From Rostratula benghalensis (Eukaryota > Chordata > Aves > Charadriiformes > Rostratulidae): a DNA stretch of 64,000 bases. Where the stretch lies: contig VXAI01000049.1 in the NCBI GenBank assembly GCA_013399305.1, positions 1,051,835-1,115,834 of the forward strand. Reading direction: 5' to 3'. A model generated the notes under the pieces. That model was not told the DNA's origin. It did not search any database and was given only the letters and a program-made list of their open reading frames with translations. The first letter of the stretch is position 1. The number at the start of each line of letters is the position of its first letter. Of this stretch, positions 1 through 13,100 are shown piece by piece. Position numbers and translations under genes: made by a program.

Positions 1-2730
1 TGCAGATTCTCTGCAGTGGAAGCTGCGACCTTCTTAACACAAATGAGATTGCTAAATGGCTACTCACTGGTTGTCAGAGTGTTTTCTTTAAATATACATA
101 TCCATCATCAGACTCCTCGTAATAATAGATGTCTCCTGTGTTATCCCATTTGTCTGTTTATATCACAAAGTAATGCGTCGTACTATGAAATGCAAATGTG
201 CTCATTGAGATAAGTGTGCTTTATCCCGATGTTGAGTAGCATAGCTACAGTACATGACATACAAGGTGTTAACTAATTAGGTAATAACAGATCTCTTCTA
301 TAATTGAAGTTCAGAAATAATTTCTTTGAAGTGAATAGTGCTCTCAAGTGCTAGGCAAGAGCTACCCAAAAATGCCAGTGCACAAGAAATCAAGCAGAGA
401 TATTCTGTGGAAGGGATTTGTATTCAGAGATGCAGTAAGATGACCAAGGTAATGCACAGATAGCATTAAGAATAGCTAATACCTTGATATTTTGGTTGTC
501 TTCATTCTGTTTCTGGTTATGTGCCTTGTTCATCAAATCTAATGGCAGAATTTTGCTTTAGTAGGAGGGGAAGCTAATGTTGTTAAACGATAAGTGAATG
601 TGGTGTGAAACTTCTGGGTTTATTTTCCCCATCAAATCATTATGAAACAGGTGGCTGTTTCTGATATCCAGAATTGTTGTATATTGCATATTTACAACTA
701 GAGCTGTTAAGAACATGTACCTGATAGTTTTGTTAGTGACTTTACAGATACTTTACCTGACAGTTTCATGAATGACTTTATTTTGGTTGTACGCTAGAGG
801 AAATGGGGAAAAAGAAGAACTAAATTGTGAAGCAGTTACATTTGAAACAAATCTTTTAGAGGTGGTGTGTTGTGTGTGGTTTTGGTTTTCTTTTAGAGGT
901 GTCATTAGTATCTGTGAGGAGTAAAATTAGTCTGCTTAGATTAAATTCAGCAGAAGAAAAGCAAAGTCAGTGTAAGGTGTCTTGAAAGTATGACATTAGG
1001 TGGTTGATGTCCGTGAGTACTGGACAGACCATCTGATGATTATTTTTAAGTAGTATCAAGCCCTTGGCTAGATTTCCATATGTGCTTCCACTCTAATAAA
1101 ATACCATCTTTCAGTTTGAAGCCCTTTTGGCCTTCTTCAGGAACTTCACTAGAATGAGGAGATCCCCTTTCAGCTCTGAGGTGTGCTCTCACCACAATCA
1201 ATCAGTCTCTGTAATCCACATCTTAAAACCTGTAGTGAGGATATTCCTGGTATTCTGTGAGTGCACTAATTGCCTCCCCAAATTTATGAACAAGGAAAAT
1301 ACAGTATTCTTGTGCAGACTGTGTTCTTGCATGGCCAACCTGTATTTTCTCTGAATCATGCAGATGTGTTTGCTGGGGTAGAGATGGAAACAATAAGTAC
1401 TGTTTTACCTCCATGACTAATATACTCTACACTCACATGGGCTGAGCCCAACTGGCTAATCATTTCTGTCTACATTTCTGTCTGGAATGTTTGCATTTTT
1501 AGTGTGAATTAATTCCCAAATTCATTGCATTGAAATGTCCTCTGTTTGAAAGCTAGCAAATACCAATTATGAAGATATGCCTCCCTAGCCAATTAAAATG
1601 TGCAGGTGCAATAACTTTGCTATCAACAGCTTTGGTGTTTATCTAGAAAGTTTTATATCAAGAAATATTTTGAAATAGCATTGGGAATTGAGTCCATTAG
1701 AAAAATGTTCTTACTACTTGAAATTAAAAAGGTAACTTAGGAGTACTGGGTTCAGTACTGACTGGTTGTGTTGATACGAATTAACCCCTGCTCTTCCAGT
1801 GACCAGGGAAAGAATCACCCTAGATGAAGAGGAAAAAGGAGGGGGGAAAAAAACACATTAACCTCTGTTTAATTAACTATAAGGGCTCGCATTACAAAAG
1901 AGGACTATCCTTGCAGATAATTAGATTTATGTAGCTATTATGTAGGGGGCAATTCTGTTTCAGTAGCCTGGCTAAACTTTGCACAGAGTAATAGTATTTT
2001 TTTACCCTGAAGCCAGTGGGAATATGGTGAAGCACTGTAATGACAGTGACAGTAAAGCAGGTGGTTTTATTTAGAAAATGGAACATAATATACTGTGCAA
2101 AGTATTTGGAGTGAATTATGTAGTGCTCCCCAGATTCTGATAGGCCTTTTCCTGGGAGCACAGAGGGATTGCCTATTAAAAAGAGTAAGGCTAAACCTAG
2201 AATCCAGAGGACTCCAGGAATCTCTGTTAGTGAAGCTGAAAGTATGTGTTTTTACTGATGATAACTATTTAGGGTTAGGTTCCAGTTTGGTGCCGTCATT
2301 CTACACAGTGCTCACCAAGTGCTGCACAGTTCTGCTTGTTTCCAGCAGGAACACTGAGAGCTTGGCCATCTCCTTAACTTGCTCATTACTTTCCCTTAGT
2401 CAGGTTTCAGTAAGGTCTAGAAAGACTTGTCCTAAAGGTGCAGTTTCTCCAAAGTAAGCCATGATTCTTCCTTGTACAAAGCTGTGAGATAACATATGGT
2501 ACCCTAAAAGGTCTTAGATTACTCTTCAAACAATGAGAAACACAAAAACATAATATCTTGAAAGTAGTTTATAGTTTTTCTTTTCTGTGTGGGTTGGTGG
2601 GAGGGTTGGGAAGTTGTTTGTTTTTCTCTGCCAAAATGCCTGGTTGCCTATTTGTACAAAAAACACCCGAAGGCAAGGGTGATGGAGGTCTGGCTAGGTC
2701 GAGTTTGATGCAAGTCCATTGGGAAGAGCT

Positions 2731-2780
2731 TGGGGAGGGTAAGACCTCCCCAGGAGGAGGACCTCTGCCTCTTCCTCCTG
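2731..2780. repeat. Two adjacent short GC-rich hairpins
   Basis: Two perfect inverted repeats lie back to back. TGGGGAGG (2731-2738) pairs with CCTCCCCA (2745-2752) across a 6-nt loop. CAGGAGGA (2751-2758) pairs with TCCTCCTG (2773-2780) across a 14-nt loop. They share two bases, so both stems cannot form fully at once. The stretch stands out from its A+T-rich surroundings. No function can be assigned. Confidence 0.5.
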
Positions 2781-3348
2781 ATGATGGTCTTGCAGGTTCT
2801 GTTCAACATTTTCCCACATTCCTGGATCTCACTCTTAAAACTTCACACTTATAAATTTTGGCTTATGTGGCACCCAGCTGGAGTCACGCCCTACTTTTTG
2901 ACAGCAGTGTGGCTGTTTCTTCTGAGCCAGGTGTATTTATTTTCATCTTTCTACTGTTCCTCCCAACAATAACTTCATAGTCAGGTGAGTAGCTGGCATT
3001 TTGTTATCGTCACCAGCCACCTTCGTATTTCTGAAGAGAGGCAGCTCATGAGGAAGAAAATAAAAGATGTTCCCTCTTGATGAGGTACTCACTTGTGCAG
3101 GTGTGGGACTTAGTAGGACTTACGTGACAAAACTCCTTGTCCTGAATGATCTTGGGACGTGTATGTTAATACTCCATGGGGAATACATCTGCCTGGGTGG
3201 TTGCTGGTGACCTCAGGCAAACCCCCTGGGACCTGGCTGCAGAATGTAGTTACAAGTGTGGTCACAGCATCTTAGTAACTCATATGAGAACTAAACCCAC
3301 ACCTGTGAGTCACCACACAGGAAGATTACCATGTAGCTACCTAAGTCC

Positions 3349-3368
3349 AAAAAAAAAAAAAAAAAAAA
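3349..3368 (+). repeat. A(20) homopolymer
   Basis: This is an uninterrupted run of 20 A. I looked at the roughly 250 bases 5' of it for a SINE or processed-pseudogene body and recognised none, so I call it a simple repeat rather than a retroposon tail. Confidence 0.9.
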
Positions 3369-4019
3369 GAAACAGGAGCTAGTTTCTCTTCCCTCTTCTG
3401 CTTGATCAGGTGAAAGTGGTAATTTGGGCCCACTCTTCCTTCTGCATGCAAGTGAGAAGACGTTCAGTCTAGTAAATTTTACTGCCCACCTGCTACTTAG
3501 TTGTAGTAGTAAGCGGCTGCATAAGCTACTCCACGTGAAGGTGCAATTCTTCCCTCACTGGGGTGGAGAAGGTGATTTCCCTTGCTCTAGTTAGTCTAGT
3601 TTACACATTAGTGCTTGCTTAAGATATGCCAGCAGCACAAGCTAGCACTACTCCTTGTTCTAGGGGGGTTCTTTATAGAACTGAAGCCTTAAATAAAAGC
3701 CAGCTCTCATAAAATTTCCTTCAAAGGAAGAGCTGATGGATATTATAATAAACACCATACATAAAAGAAATATAAGGAGGGGAAAAAACCCCTAACCCAA
3801 ACCCAACTCATATATTTAGCTCAGTTGGCAATTGATGAATATTTGACTAGCTTACAGCATCATAACCAATGGTTCAATGGGATTAATTGCAGCGGTATTT
3901 GTAATACTTCCATTTGCTTCCACAGAGCTGCCACTAAAGAAATCTTTCAGTCACCAGGAAAGTGATTGGTTAATGGCAGATATGGAGAATAATTGACAAC
4001 TCAGCCAAAACATCTGGGG

Positions 4020-4305
4020 ATGGAATATATTTTGTCAAAGAGCTAAAACCCTTGTGTTGAGAAAATGCATTTTTTCCCTCTGATCCATTCTGTCAACAAA
4101 ATACTTTTCATCAGAAACATCAAAGCTGTTCCATCTGCAAATTTCATTTTTTGAATCCCTTAATCTATTCTGTTGACAAAAAATTTCTGTCAACTGCCTC
4201 AAACCATTGTATTAACATTTTTTTTTATTTTTTTGTCAATCATGATTTATTCTTTTGGCAAATACATTCTATAATACTCTGCTTCATTCTGTGGAGAGAA
4301 TACAA
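4020..4305. repeat. Degenerate ~40-bp periodic (minisatellite-like) tract
   Basis: Diverged copies of a YYATTCTGTYRACAAAA-like core recur at about 40-bp steps. The clearest are CCATTCTGTCAACAAAA at 4085, CTATTCTGTTGACAAAA at 4165 and TTATTCTTTTGGCAAA at 4247, with weaker copies near 4131, 4203 and 4283 and possibly at 4050. The regular spacing suggests an old tandem array decayed by substitution. Biased A+T composition could also give this by chance, so the call is tentative. Confidence 0.35.
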
Positions 4306-5517
4306 AAGTCAGTCTTGATCTTAATTTTTTAGGAAGTGAAAGTTAAAAGTGGAAGTAGTGTCACAGCTGCTAATCTGCTGAATCTATCTACTGATTTGGT
4401 GTGTTTTAGATGTATCCAATTGAATTAAATTTTCTGCTGAATAATGCAAAGGTTGAAGTAAGGAAGTTATAGGTGCAATAAAATCACATTTCTCACTTAA
4501 TATTTAATTTGTGGTATCTATCTGCTACTCATAGCTTTCACGCTTCCAATGCAAAAATGATCTCTGATGAGCTGTGCTTTAACTGGTTTCTAGATGTTGA
4601 TGTACTGGAGGCCGGTTTTAACCTCTCTGCTTATAATGAACTGCTGAAATAGAACAAAATATCACAGTAACCTACAATGTATTCCACGCTAATTTAGCAT
4701 TAACCAATATAGCACAAAAAAAATTACTAGCAAGTTCAGTCCTTAAACAAAGAATACACGTGTTTAAAAGCAGAATCAGTTGATGATAAGAAAGAGATAA
4801 GTAAAAGCTTTGAGTGTAACGTGCCAGTTTTAATCAACATTAAAAAAATAATGTCAGTCTTATAACTGCTCCTTGGACAAATGGAGAAGAAAAAAGAGTC
4901 ACTAGAGTTTATGATCCATGTATAAGACAGGATAATGGATGGCCGGTGATTTATTTCCTGTGCATCATTGACCTCTATTGGATACATCTTTGCCTTGTCT
5001 GATTTTTTTCATCATTGAGGTATTTATTTTTCAGGCATTTCTTTAATTTCTGGATCAAATATAATAAATGTATTTGGGATTATAAGGGAAGAATAAGCAG
5101 CCAAACTACTAGGTAATTTTTTGTATAGAGTATATAACTCTGTATCTACCACATGGTGGAGCAGAATATAAAATAAGAATGGGCTGTTAATACCTCGTTG
5201 AAAGGGAGGACCTCTGCATACAGTCCTGAGGAAACCCTTCAGAAATGGGGTTTCCTCTCAATGAAATGAGAATAATCAGGTGTCAAAATGGCCTCACAAA
5301 TTTTTGCTGTAACACTTAGCTTTTCTGAACTATGGGAAGAATTCAGCAGTAGCCTTGAGTCCTTGGCAGTGCATCATAATGGGCTGAGTCGTAGCTTCAG
5401 TATGGTCTCTGCTGGCTAGAGAAGAGCAGCACACGATTTTCCCCCCATAGCTCTGACCTATCCAGCACGGTGTGCTCAGTCTGTCAGCCCCCAAAGAAGT
5501 GACAACCACAGAACTAC

Positions 5518-5535
5518 AAAAAAAAAAAAAAAAAA
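5518..5535 (+). repeat. A(18) homopolymer
   Basis: This is an uninterrupted run of 18 A. No recognisable retroposon body precedes it. Confidence 0.9.
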
Positions 5536-6734
5536 GGCATCAAAAGCTTAGAACAAACATTAAGGTAGACTAGAGATATTCTGGGCTGGGATTAGCTGCC
5601 ACACCTGTGTCCAGGTGCTACTTGAACAAACAGTTCAGTAACTCTGTAATTTGTTCCTGACTGCCCACAACACCTTTACCTGTGCCCTTTGAAATTTTCC
5701 AAGAGAGGCCATGGAGATGCTGCTGTTCAGGTGTGGGGTTTGGGAAGGTGAATGGCCATCGTCTTCTTGCCCAGTCATACGTTTAAAAACCACGCTGCCT
5801 TTTTCACTGGGTAACCTCTGACTTCCAGCCATGTTCCAGGGGGCCTGCAGCAGAGTATTCTGGGGTGGTTCTTGAAAGATGAATGCAGACTGTGGTTTTA
5901 AACAAGGACTCGCCCCACTATCTGAGGTAGATTTGCCCTGATAAGATCAATTTCTGAGGGATGCCTAGGCTGGCTGCCCAGTCCAAAAATCAAACAGGCA
6001 TTGCATTGATATTTCTTATTTAATTTTCACAAATGTAAATTGAAAAATCTTTAAGAATTGATCAATGCCCATTTTCTTTGAAATTAAATACTACTGTGGG
6101 GATCTCTTTCCAGTCTCAATTCAGCCCATTCTTTTCATCAAGGAGTAGTCTGTGTTCAGTGTTATTTCTGCTAACTCAAATATTTTTTAACTGTTGTGCA
6201 GTTTAGGAGGAGACACTTGAAGCCTTGCTCTAGGTTATTTGTTATTAGGTTGGGTTTTTTTCTTGCTGTCTGCTTCCTGCATTCTGGATCTTCTTTTCAT
6301 GGATTTAATTTCACACTTTAATGTCAATTTCATCTGGGGAGTTTTTGCTCTTTATCTACAGAGGGGCTACAAAGCAGTCACTTTGTCTAGAGGGTGCGGT
6401 ATGCAATCGAGTTGACAGGTCACCATTTATTAGCATCTTTCATTAGAATGTTAGGAATCTGGAATGTCATTCTATTGGAAATAATATATGATTGATTGAC
6501 TGACACTGATCAAAATTTGTTTCTTCATCTACTGTCACACCAAATACCAAGAATAATGAGCTGCGTGTAATGTCAATAATTCCTAGAAAAATTTGTAACA
6601 GCCAATCAAGGGAGTATTCTGCTTAACACTGTTTCTGCTACTTTAAGAACATGATCTGAAATTCTTGAAGAAAAAGTCTTGTTAAGGTTCAGTTTTAATT
6701 CCAAAAGTGTTATTCTTTGTCATAATACAAAAGC

Positions 6735-6750
6735 NNNNNNNNNNNNNNNN
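6735..6750. other. Assembly gap (16 N)
   Basis: Sixteen unresolved bases are written as N. The true gap size may differ, and any sequence here is missing. The flanks are ordinary A+T-rich DNA and do not suggest a broken repeat. Confidence 0.99.
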
Positions 6751-6900
6751 AGAGAAAACCAATACAGCAGTGTAATAAAAATGATTATTATTTGGATAAT
6801 AATAAATATAATATAGAAGTAAGGGGAATATAACTAAATAGCTGCTTAGTTCTTTAGAGCTGATTGGGACAGAAAGTCATTCTAAGGGGTCCCCAGGAAA

Positions 6901-7194
6901 GCAGAGGAGGGACTCTTTATCGGGGAGTGGAGCAATAGAATGGAGGGTATTGGTTTTAAACTCTAAGAGGGCAGATTTAGATGAGATATTACGAAGAAAT
7001 TAGTAAGGACATGAGGCACTGGAACGGGTTGCCCGGAGATGCTGTGGCTGCCCCATCCCTGAAGGGGTTCAAGGCCAGGCTGGATGGGGCTTGGAGCAAC
7101 CTGGTGTGGTGGGAGGTGTCCCTGCCCAGGGCAGGGGGGTTGGAACTGTGGATGATCTTTAAGGTCCCTTCCAACTCTAGCCATTCTGTGATTT
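6901..7194 (+). mobile_element. CR1 LINE fragment, copy 1 (3' end)
   Basis: This is a 5'-truncated copy of the chicken repeat 1 non-LTR retrotransposon, reading left to right. It begins in the last part of the element around GGAGGGACTCTTTATC and passes through AGATTTAGATGAGATATTA and GGCACTGGAACGGGTTGCCC. It ends with AGGTCCCTTCCAACTCTAG and CCATTCTGTGATTTT, the hallmark CR1 3' terminus without a poly-A tail. It has lost some bases in the segment before the GGCACTGGAAC box (near 7000). Its segment CCAGGCTGGATGGGGCTTGG is shared with copies 5 and 6, so these three look like one subfamily. Only noncoding tail sequence and a few decayed codons remain. The 5' boundary is accurate to perhaps 20 bases. 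Confidence 0.93.
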
Positions 7195-10100
7195 TAATTT
7201 AGATTTTGATCCTGAGGACAACTGTACATCTGACAATTACAGCTTCATGACAAATACTGGTTTTGAGCAATAGGTAAAACATGTGTGTATATATATATGT
7301 CCTTGACTTGTTTAGCATTAAAGGAGTTTTCTTCTCTTTTCTTAACCTAGAAAACCTGTATTGATCACAGCTTCCCTAATGGCAGAGGACACTGCTAAGA
7401 AGAACAATTGGGCAGTAGGAAAAAAGTGTGGTTTCCTGAGCAGAAGACTTGGTTTTGAAAAGAACACCTTTTACTCCAGGGAAAGCAGTCATCTTCAGTG
7501 GAGGTGTACCTTGTTGGAGTTGTTCTAGACAAGCTCAACCACCAGGTTTGTGTCCATGAAGAGAAGTGAAGTGGGAGGAATTAAGACTATTCATCTGGCT
7601 ATATAGGCACCTGTCTAACTTTGAGCAGGCAGGTGATCTCAGAAGCCAAGAGAACTCTAGAGAAGCACTTACTTTTTCCCTGATGTGGGGCCCAAGTTAA
7701 TAAAGAGGAATGAAAAGAACATAAATCTTTCCCATGCTTGTTCAGTGGAGGCTACGTATACTGGGAGCTGATTACAATTTAATGCATTGCTACGAAGAAA
7801 GGACAATGCTGTGTAGAAAAGATATTTTTGCACAGAAAGTAAAAGAGCAAAATTTGACATTTTACTGCTTTCTTCAAAGGTCAACAATATTTTACTGTTT
7901 TGCTTAATGAAGGTAGTAATCACCCATGTTCTCTACAGCCTTTAAAGTCTCTCTGCCCCTTCTGGTTTTGGTTGTTGTTTTTTTGGTTACTTCTTTTTCT
8001 TCATTCTGATGAAATGAGAGAAGCAAATGTGAAGAGGGCGTAGAAATGAGTATGTTGCTGAAAGAGAAAGGCCATGCTGTAGCACATTTTAGTACTTAAA
8101 TGAGGCTGAAACCTCTCATTGAGGTTGGTGGGATTAATTTGTTACTCCTATGGGGCAAAAAAAATAATTTGTATTTTGGAGCTAGAATATGCTCCAGGGG
8201 CAGTCTTCAGTGAGGCTTTTTGAGATGTGTGAGTCCCTCCTTGGAGATGTAATTTGCTTATTATTTTTATTCATAGTAAATTACTGGCCTCTCCCATTCC
8301 CACACTATAACACAATATTGGGGGATGGAACAGGTATTCCTCTATTTCACTTTGCCTGGGTAGGAAGAAAGACTGCAGTTACTTAATGATGTAAAGAAGA
8401 GTGTGCCGCTGTAAAGATGAGGTGCGCAGCTCCAAACTGCCAAGTGAGTAGGCATACATTCTCTGGTGCAGCCATATCAGCTAGGCTGCAATTATAAAAC
8501 CTATTCCATGTGAAAAGATGTATTTTCAGTGGAACACACAGCTTCATCATGGCACAACAGGAGGAACAGTGGAGAGGACTAGGCACTGGAGACCTAAATT
8601 CTACTTCCAGCTTTGCTGTTTTCCTTGGAAAAGTAACTTCTCTTGTTTTATTTTCTTGTCTGTAATGCAAAATGAGGATATTTGCCTTCCCTTGTGATGT
8701 ACATGAATACCCATAGTATTACAGAACAATACATACAGAAACCACCCATCATGAGAGTTAAATTGCAATGGAAGGCTTTTTGAAGTTTATATTTCTTTTA
8801 GTTTCTTCTTTAGATGAGGTGAATAATGTTCTGTATCTCCAATATGTTAATTTCCTTTGTCCTTCTGATTCAGTTTGGTCATACAGCTGCAGAAGGGCCT
8901 GCATCATTTGTTCAGGCTATACATTGTAAATTATATGGTTTTTCCTGAAGCTTTTAGCTTTTTGCTCAGCAATAACAGTTTGATGAAGGAGTTCCAGGAT
9001 ATACATTTGTAACATTTGTCATTGGTCCCCGCAATGACCCTCATTTCACTCAAGCGCTTAAAAGTGCTTTGAGAGAATAACTCTATCTACAACAGTTCTC
9101 ATGATTCCCCAAAATCAGCCTGCCATTTAGCCAGATAGAAAACACAGCCTGCAATACCTGTGAATACATCCATCATTTTGTCCTTTGTGATATTTTAGTG
9201 GTGTCAAGTGCTGATGAGATCATGGCTGATAGTAGTAGTTGATGATATAGGATGAGTGGGTGGTGAGTTAAAGCATTTTTAAATCCATCTGTTCCAGAAT
9301 TCACCCAACTGGACCTGACTCTCCTTCCCGTCTTCTGTCAGCTGGTGTAAAATCAGGAACATCTCTACTGAAGGACCTCAGTTATGCCACGTAGAAGGGA
9401 AGGTAGGAAAAACCAATTGGTTACTGCTCCATTCTTTTTTGATCAAAGCAAGCTATGTCACAGAACACAATGGAGTTCTATCTGCCTAAAAATTGTGAGA
9501 TGAGAAGCAATTATGTGTTGAACTTTAAAAAAAATACCATAATGTTTTATAGTAATTTAAGCTATTTTATACACTTTCCTGAAATTCCCAATATTTCCTC
9601 TTTGCTGATCATATTGCATTCTAATGTGGGTAAAAGCAGGATTTACTTCTGCTCTTGAATTCTGTTGTCGACAGTCCAGCAATATGTTGCATTTTGGACA
9701 GGTGTACTCTAATAGATGTCTCTAAACAATTTGAACGTGGCTAGTTGACTTAAGTATTTATTTCTTCATTACAGTGAATATCAAACTCAGCAAACAGCTA
9801 GCTAAGTGCTGGGAGCTGCCAGAATTTCATTGTTGAATACACCATTTTCTTCTCCTTTATGCACATTTATAATAGTCTGTTTGGTTCCTGTGGAGCTGAT
9901 CTGGGGAACTTGGTCTGTTTCCTTTCATTGTGATGCTGGAGTGAAACAACATTGGTGGAAATGAGCTGGCTATTTGGAAAGGAGTCTGTATCTGTCTATA
10001 TTCATTAATCTGTTCTAACTTGTATTGGCCCCTAGCATTTTGCACCACAACTTTTATCCTTGCTTTTGTATTTGAATCTCCTTGATCAATAGCATGTTAT

Positions 10101-13100
10101 ACATGGTAGCTTTCTGCTTATTGTGATGGTTTTCTGGACACAGCATATGTGCATATATGCTCTGAAGGAGAAATCATCATTTGTACTTCTCCACAGGATG
10201 CATGTTGCTTAATTTTATATAGACAGAGGTGGAATTCTGGGGATTCTCAGTTAAGTTTTGGATAAACTTTGGATATGCCATTGGAGCCAATTGCTGAAGT
10301 AATGACAACATTAGGATTTAAACTATCTCAAAGTGTAGATACCCAACCAAACAGAGCAGGACCTGATGGTTGAAGTCAATGTGAAATGTGCTGTAAACTG
10401 GTTTATATTTAAATACCACTTAATATGACCACAAATGTGGATGTATAGGTGCTCTACTAGTGGGATTAGCAACTTGTTAACTGCTTTATGGGCAACCGTG
10501 GAGTTGAAACAGTAAGAATACAACTGAGCAAATCACGTATTGCATTGTACAAGGCTGACTTTTCTATTACTTTATTTGCATATTTATACAACATATGAAC
10601 CTCGGTGTTTCAACATTGCTCGTTTCCAGCTCAATTTAGACTTTCTTCCTGAGAACAAATAATGGTTTAGCACGAGCTCTCCTTCATCTACAGTGGACTA
10701 ATGCAAGGAACAGTTCTCTTCCAAACCACAGCTAAATCAGAAATTTGTGTAAAAAAATGAAAGACATAAAATCAATTCTCTGTTTTGCTGATACTGCCAA
10801 GCTGTCCCAGATTGCTCAAGACATAAAATAAGTGGAAGGCATTTTGGGGGTTATGAAGCTGGAACAGTCATTGCATCATAGGAACCTCTTAAATTGCGTG
10901 CAGTACAAGGGTTGGGTGTAATTCTTTTGATGTGCTAAGTACCTTTTGCCTTTGTCCTTATACATCTTTCCAAATTGTGCTGCTTTGTGCCCCTTCCCCC
11001 CCAACTATCTGGACTTTGTGCTGGCTTTGTATCGCGTGTGCTTGGAGCACATGGGAGCATTCCTGTGTGGGTGATTGTTTCACTTCTGTCAACTTCTTTC
11101 TGTTCTGTTCTGTAGTATCCTGCTTTTGCTGAGCAGAGCAGCATAGCTGGTTCAGCAGCTGCCAGTGGTAGAGAACATGCCAGACCAAACCAAGAGCAGC
11201 TCTTTCTTTTTTTTCCCCGAGGTTTGACATGGGTTCAGTGGCATTATTAGTTTTTTATGTCTTTCCTGATGTTTTTCCTTCCTAAACAAGAAAATCTTTA
11301 AGAGATCATAAATAACTGAGATTTGAAAGTGACACCTGTCAGTGCACAATTAGGTTTTGTCTGACCTGTAGAGAGGATGAAGCCAATTATATTGGGTCAG
11401 GCAAAGTTCTCTACTGAAGTTTGGCATGAAACGTTTTGTTCAGCTGACATAACACTGTACCTAAACTAAATTTAAGGGGGCAATTAGACATAAACTAACG
11501 TGGGCAAAGCGTGCATCTTCCCCTTATCACTTTGGAGGTTGTAAAATCCTATGTCTCTGCATGTCGACAACTACAAGCACGTGAGGTCCTGTCTGATCTA
11601 AGCCTTTTTTGATATATATGCTCAAAACAAAGAGGAGTTACCTCAAGCTTTCCAGATTTTCTGACTTGCAGCATTAGGGTCTCCTTTGGTAGATATAAAG
11701 AGAGACTGATGACCTTTTTACTCACTGGGGTATTCTAATTGGTTTAAATGAGTTCCATAATTATTTTTAATGTCTGGTTTTACTACTCAGTGTTTTAAGA
11801 TGCCTCTCATAAAAGCTGCTATAAAAATACACACTGACTTTCAATAAATACTTACTTTCCTATGCTAATTTATCAACCATCTTAAGTGTCTCCCAATAGT
11901 GGGGAGTACACACCTCTGTTGATGCAGAGGCTTAATGTATAGACAGTTGATGTCAACGAGAGTCTTTCCATTAACTTTGATAAAAACTAGATCAGAATCC
12001 CAAGAATTTGGGGCTAGGGGTTGTCCAGCAGAATGGAATTGAGAAAATGAGATTTATGTTGGTCCCTTTAAGTCAATGCAAAAATCTAGTGCTGTCTTTC
12101 ATTTCTAGATGAATACGGACTCGTACTGCTGATCAGTTGCCTTTTTACATTCCCCTGTGCAGAACTACGTGATACCAAGGCCTGGCTGGTGCCTTGGGGC
12201 TGATGGGCCTCTGTCTCCTCTTGAACCTTGAAAGGGTCTGTTCGGTTTCCATGACTCTGTGGGCTGGGAGGGGATGGATTTTATTCTGTTTCTCTGGAAT
12301 TAACAAGACTTGCTCTCTGGGTGCAGAAAAGGGCTCTGTACGTGAGCTTTTTTTGACTTCATCCTTGCAGCAATTCTCCTATTTTAATTGCCATCTGTTT
12401 TTTGTTTGTTTGTTTTAAATCTCACACTTTTTCTCCCCCACATTTCCTTCTGGATAAGTGTGCTTAAATGGAGAGATTGTGTTCTGCAGTCTCTCTCTTC
12501 ACGTCTAATACCTACTTGCCACTGGTGAAAAACTCAGACAATGTGTGAGAGTGAGAAAATTCTACAGAAATAGAGCTTCTGTTAAGTACTAAGCCAGTAA
12601 AACCTCGCTGTCTGAAATTACTTTTTCAAAACCCAGCTCTGGTGTACTCTCCACAGAGGTAGCTGCTGGTGTCTAGCAAATACACCATGGCCAGGTGCAT
12701 TTCCTGTGTCCAGTGGTACTGCAGGCTTGTTCTGTGGGCTTGTTCCAAATATATGTATTTTTTTTTCCCATGTACATAATAATATTGGTGGTGGTAATTA
12801 GTTGTATTATTACAGTGTGTCTCCCTTGTGGATATGTGTTTGTAAGCTTAAGTCACCTCTAACCCATTACTAGCTAAGTGAGAATGAGGCCCTTTTGTAT
12901 TGAATAGGAATGCTCACAAATGAAGATCTGGTTACATTTCTTTATGGAATATTTTTATATTGTACACTTCAACTTTCATACAACATTCCTATGTGAGCAA
13001 GCCATTATCCAGATCTATCATATTCCAGTTGTATTTCCAAAGTGACATCCATAGGCTGTAGCTATAATCCAACTGAAAATACATTTTGCTTTGTGAAAGA

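Larger units (their letters stand above)
1..6734. other. Unique A+T-rich DNA, no gene recognised
   Basis: I find no exon, RNA gene or mobile element that I can name here. Open frames in all six readings are short (longest about 120 codons, 2095-2457 plus), and none resembles a known family. Local structure includes a G/T-only tract at 861-889, two adjacent GC-rich hairpins at 2731-2780, A-runs at 3349-3368 and 5518-5535, and an A+T-rich tract with ~40-bp periodicity at about 4020-4305. The stretch is probably intergenic or intronic. Confidence 0.6.

Noticed and set aside
2266..2280. Telomere-like TTAGGGTTAGG
   Set aside because: Less than two full units, so it is chance rather than an interstitial telomeric array.
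2095..2457. 120-codon plus-strand open frame
   Set aside because: No ATG at the start, no recognisable domain, and composition like the flanking DNA.
2903..2987. Possible exon between TTTTTGACAG and CAGGTGAGTAG
   Set aside because: The donor looks good, but the two frames I read between the sites contain stops (TGA early, TAG at the end) and no protein is recognisable. It could only be a noncoding exon, without support.
3100..3368. Processed pseudogene or SINE ending in A(20)
   Set aside because: No coding similarity, polymerase III boxes or target-site duplication could be seen 5' of the A-run.
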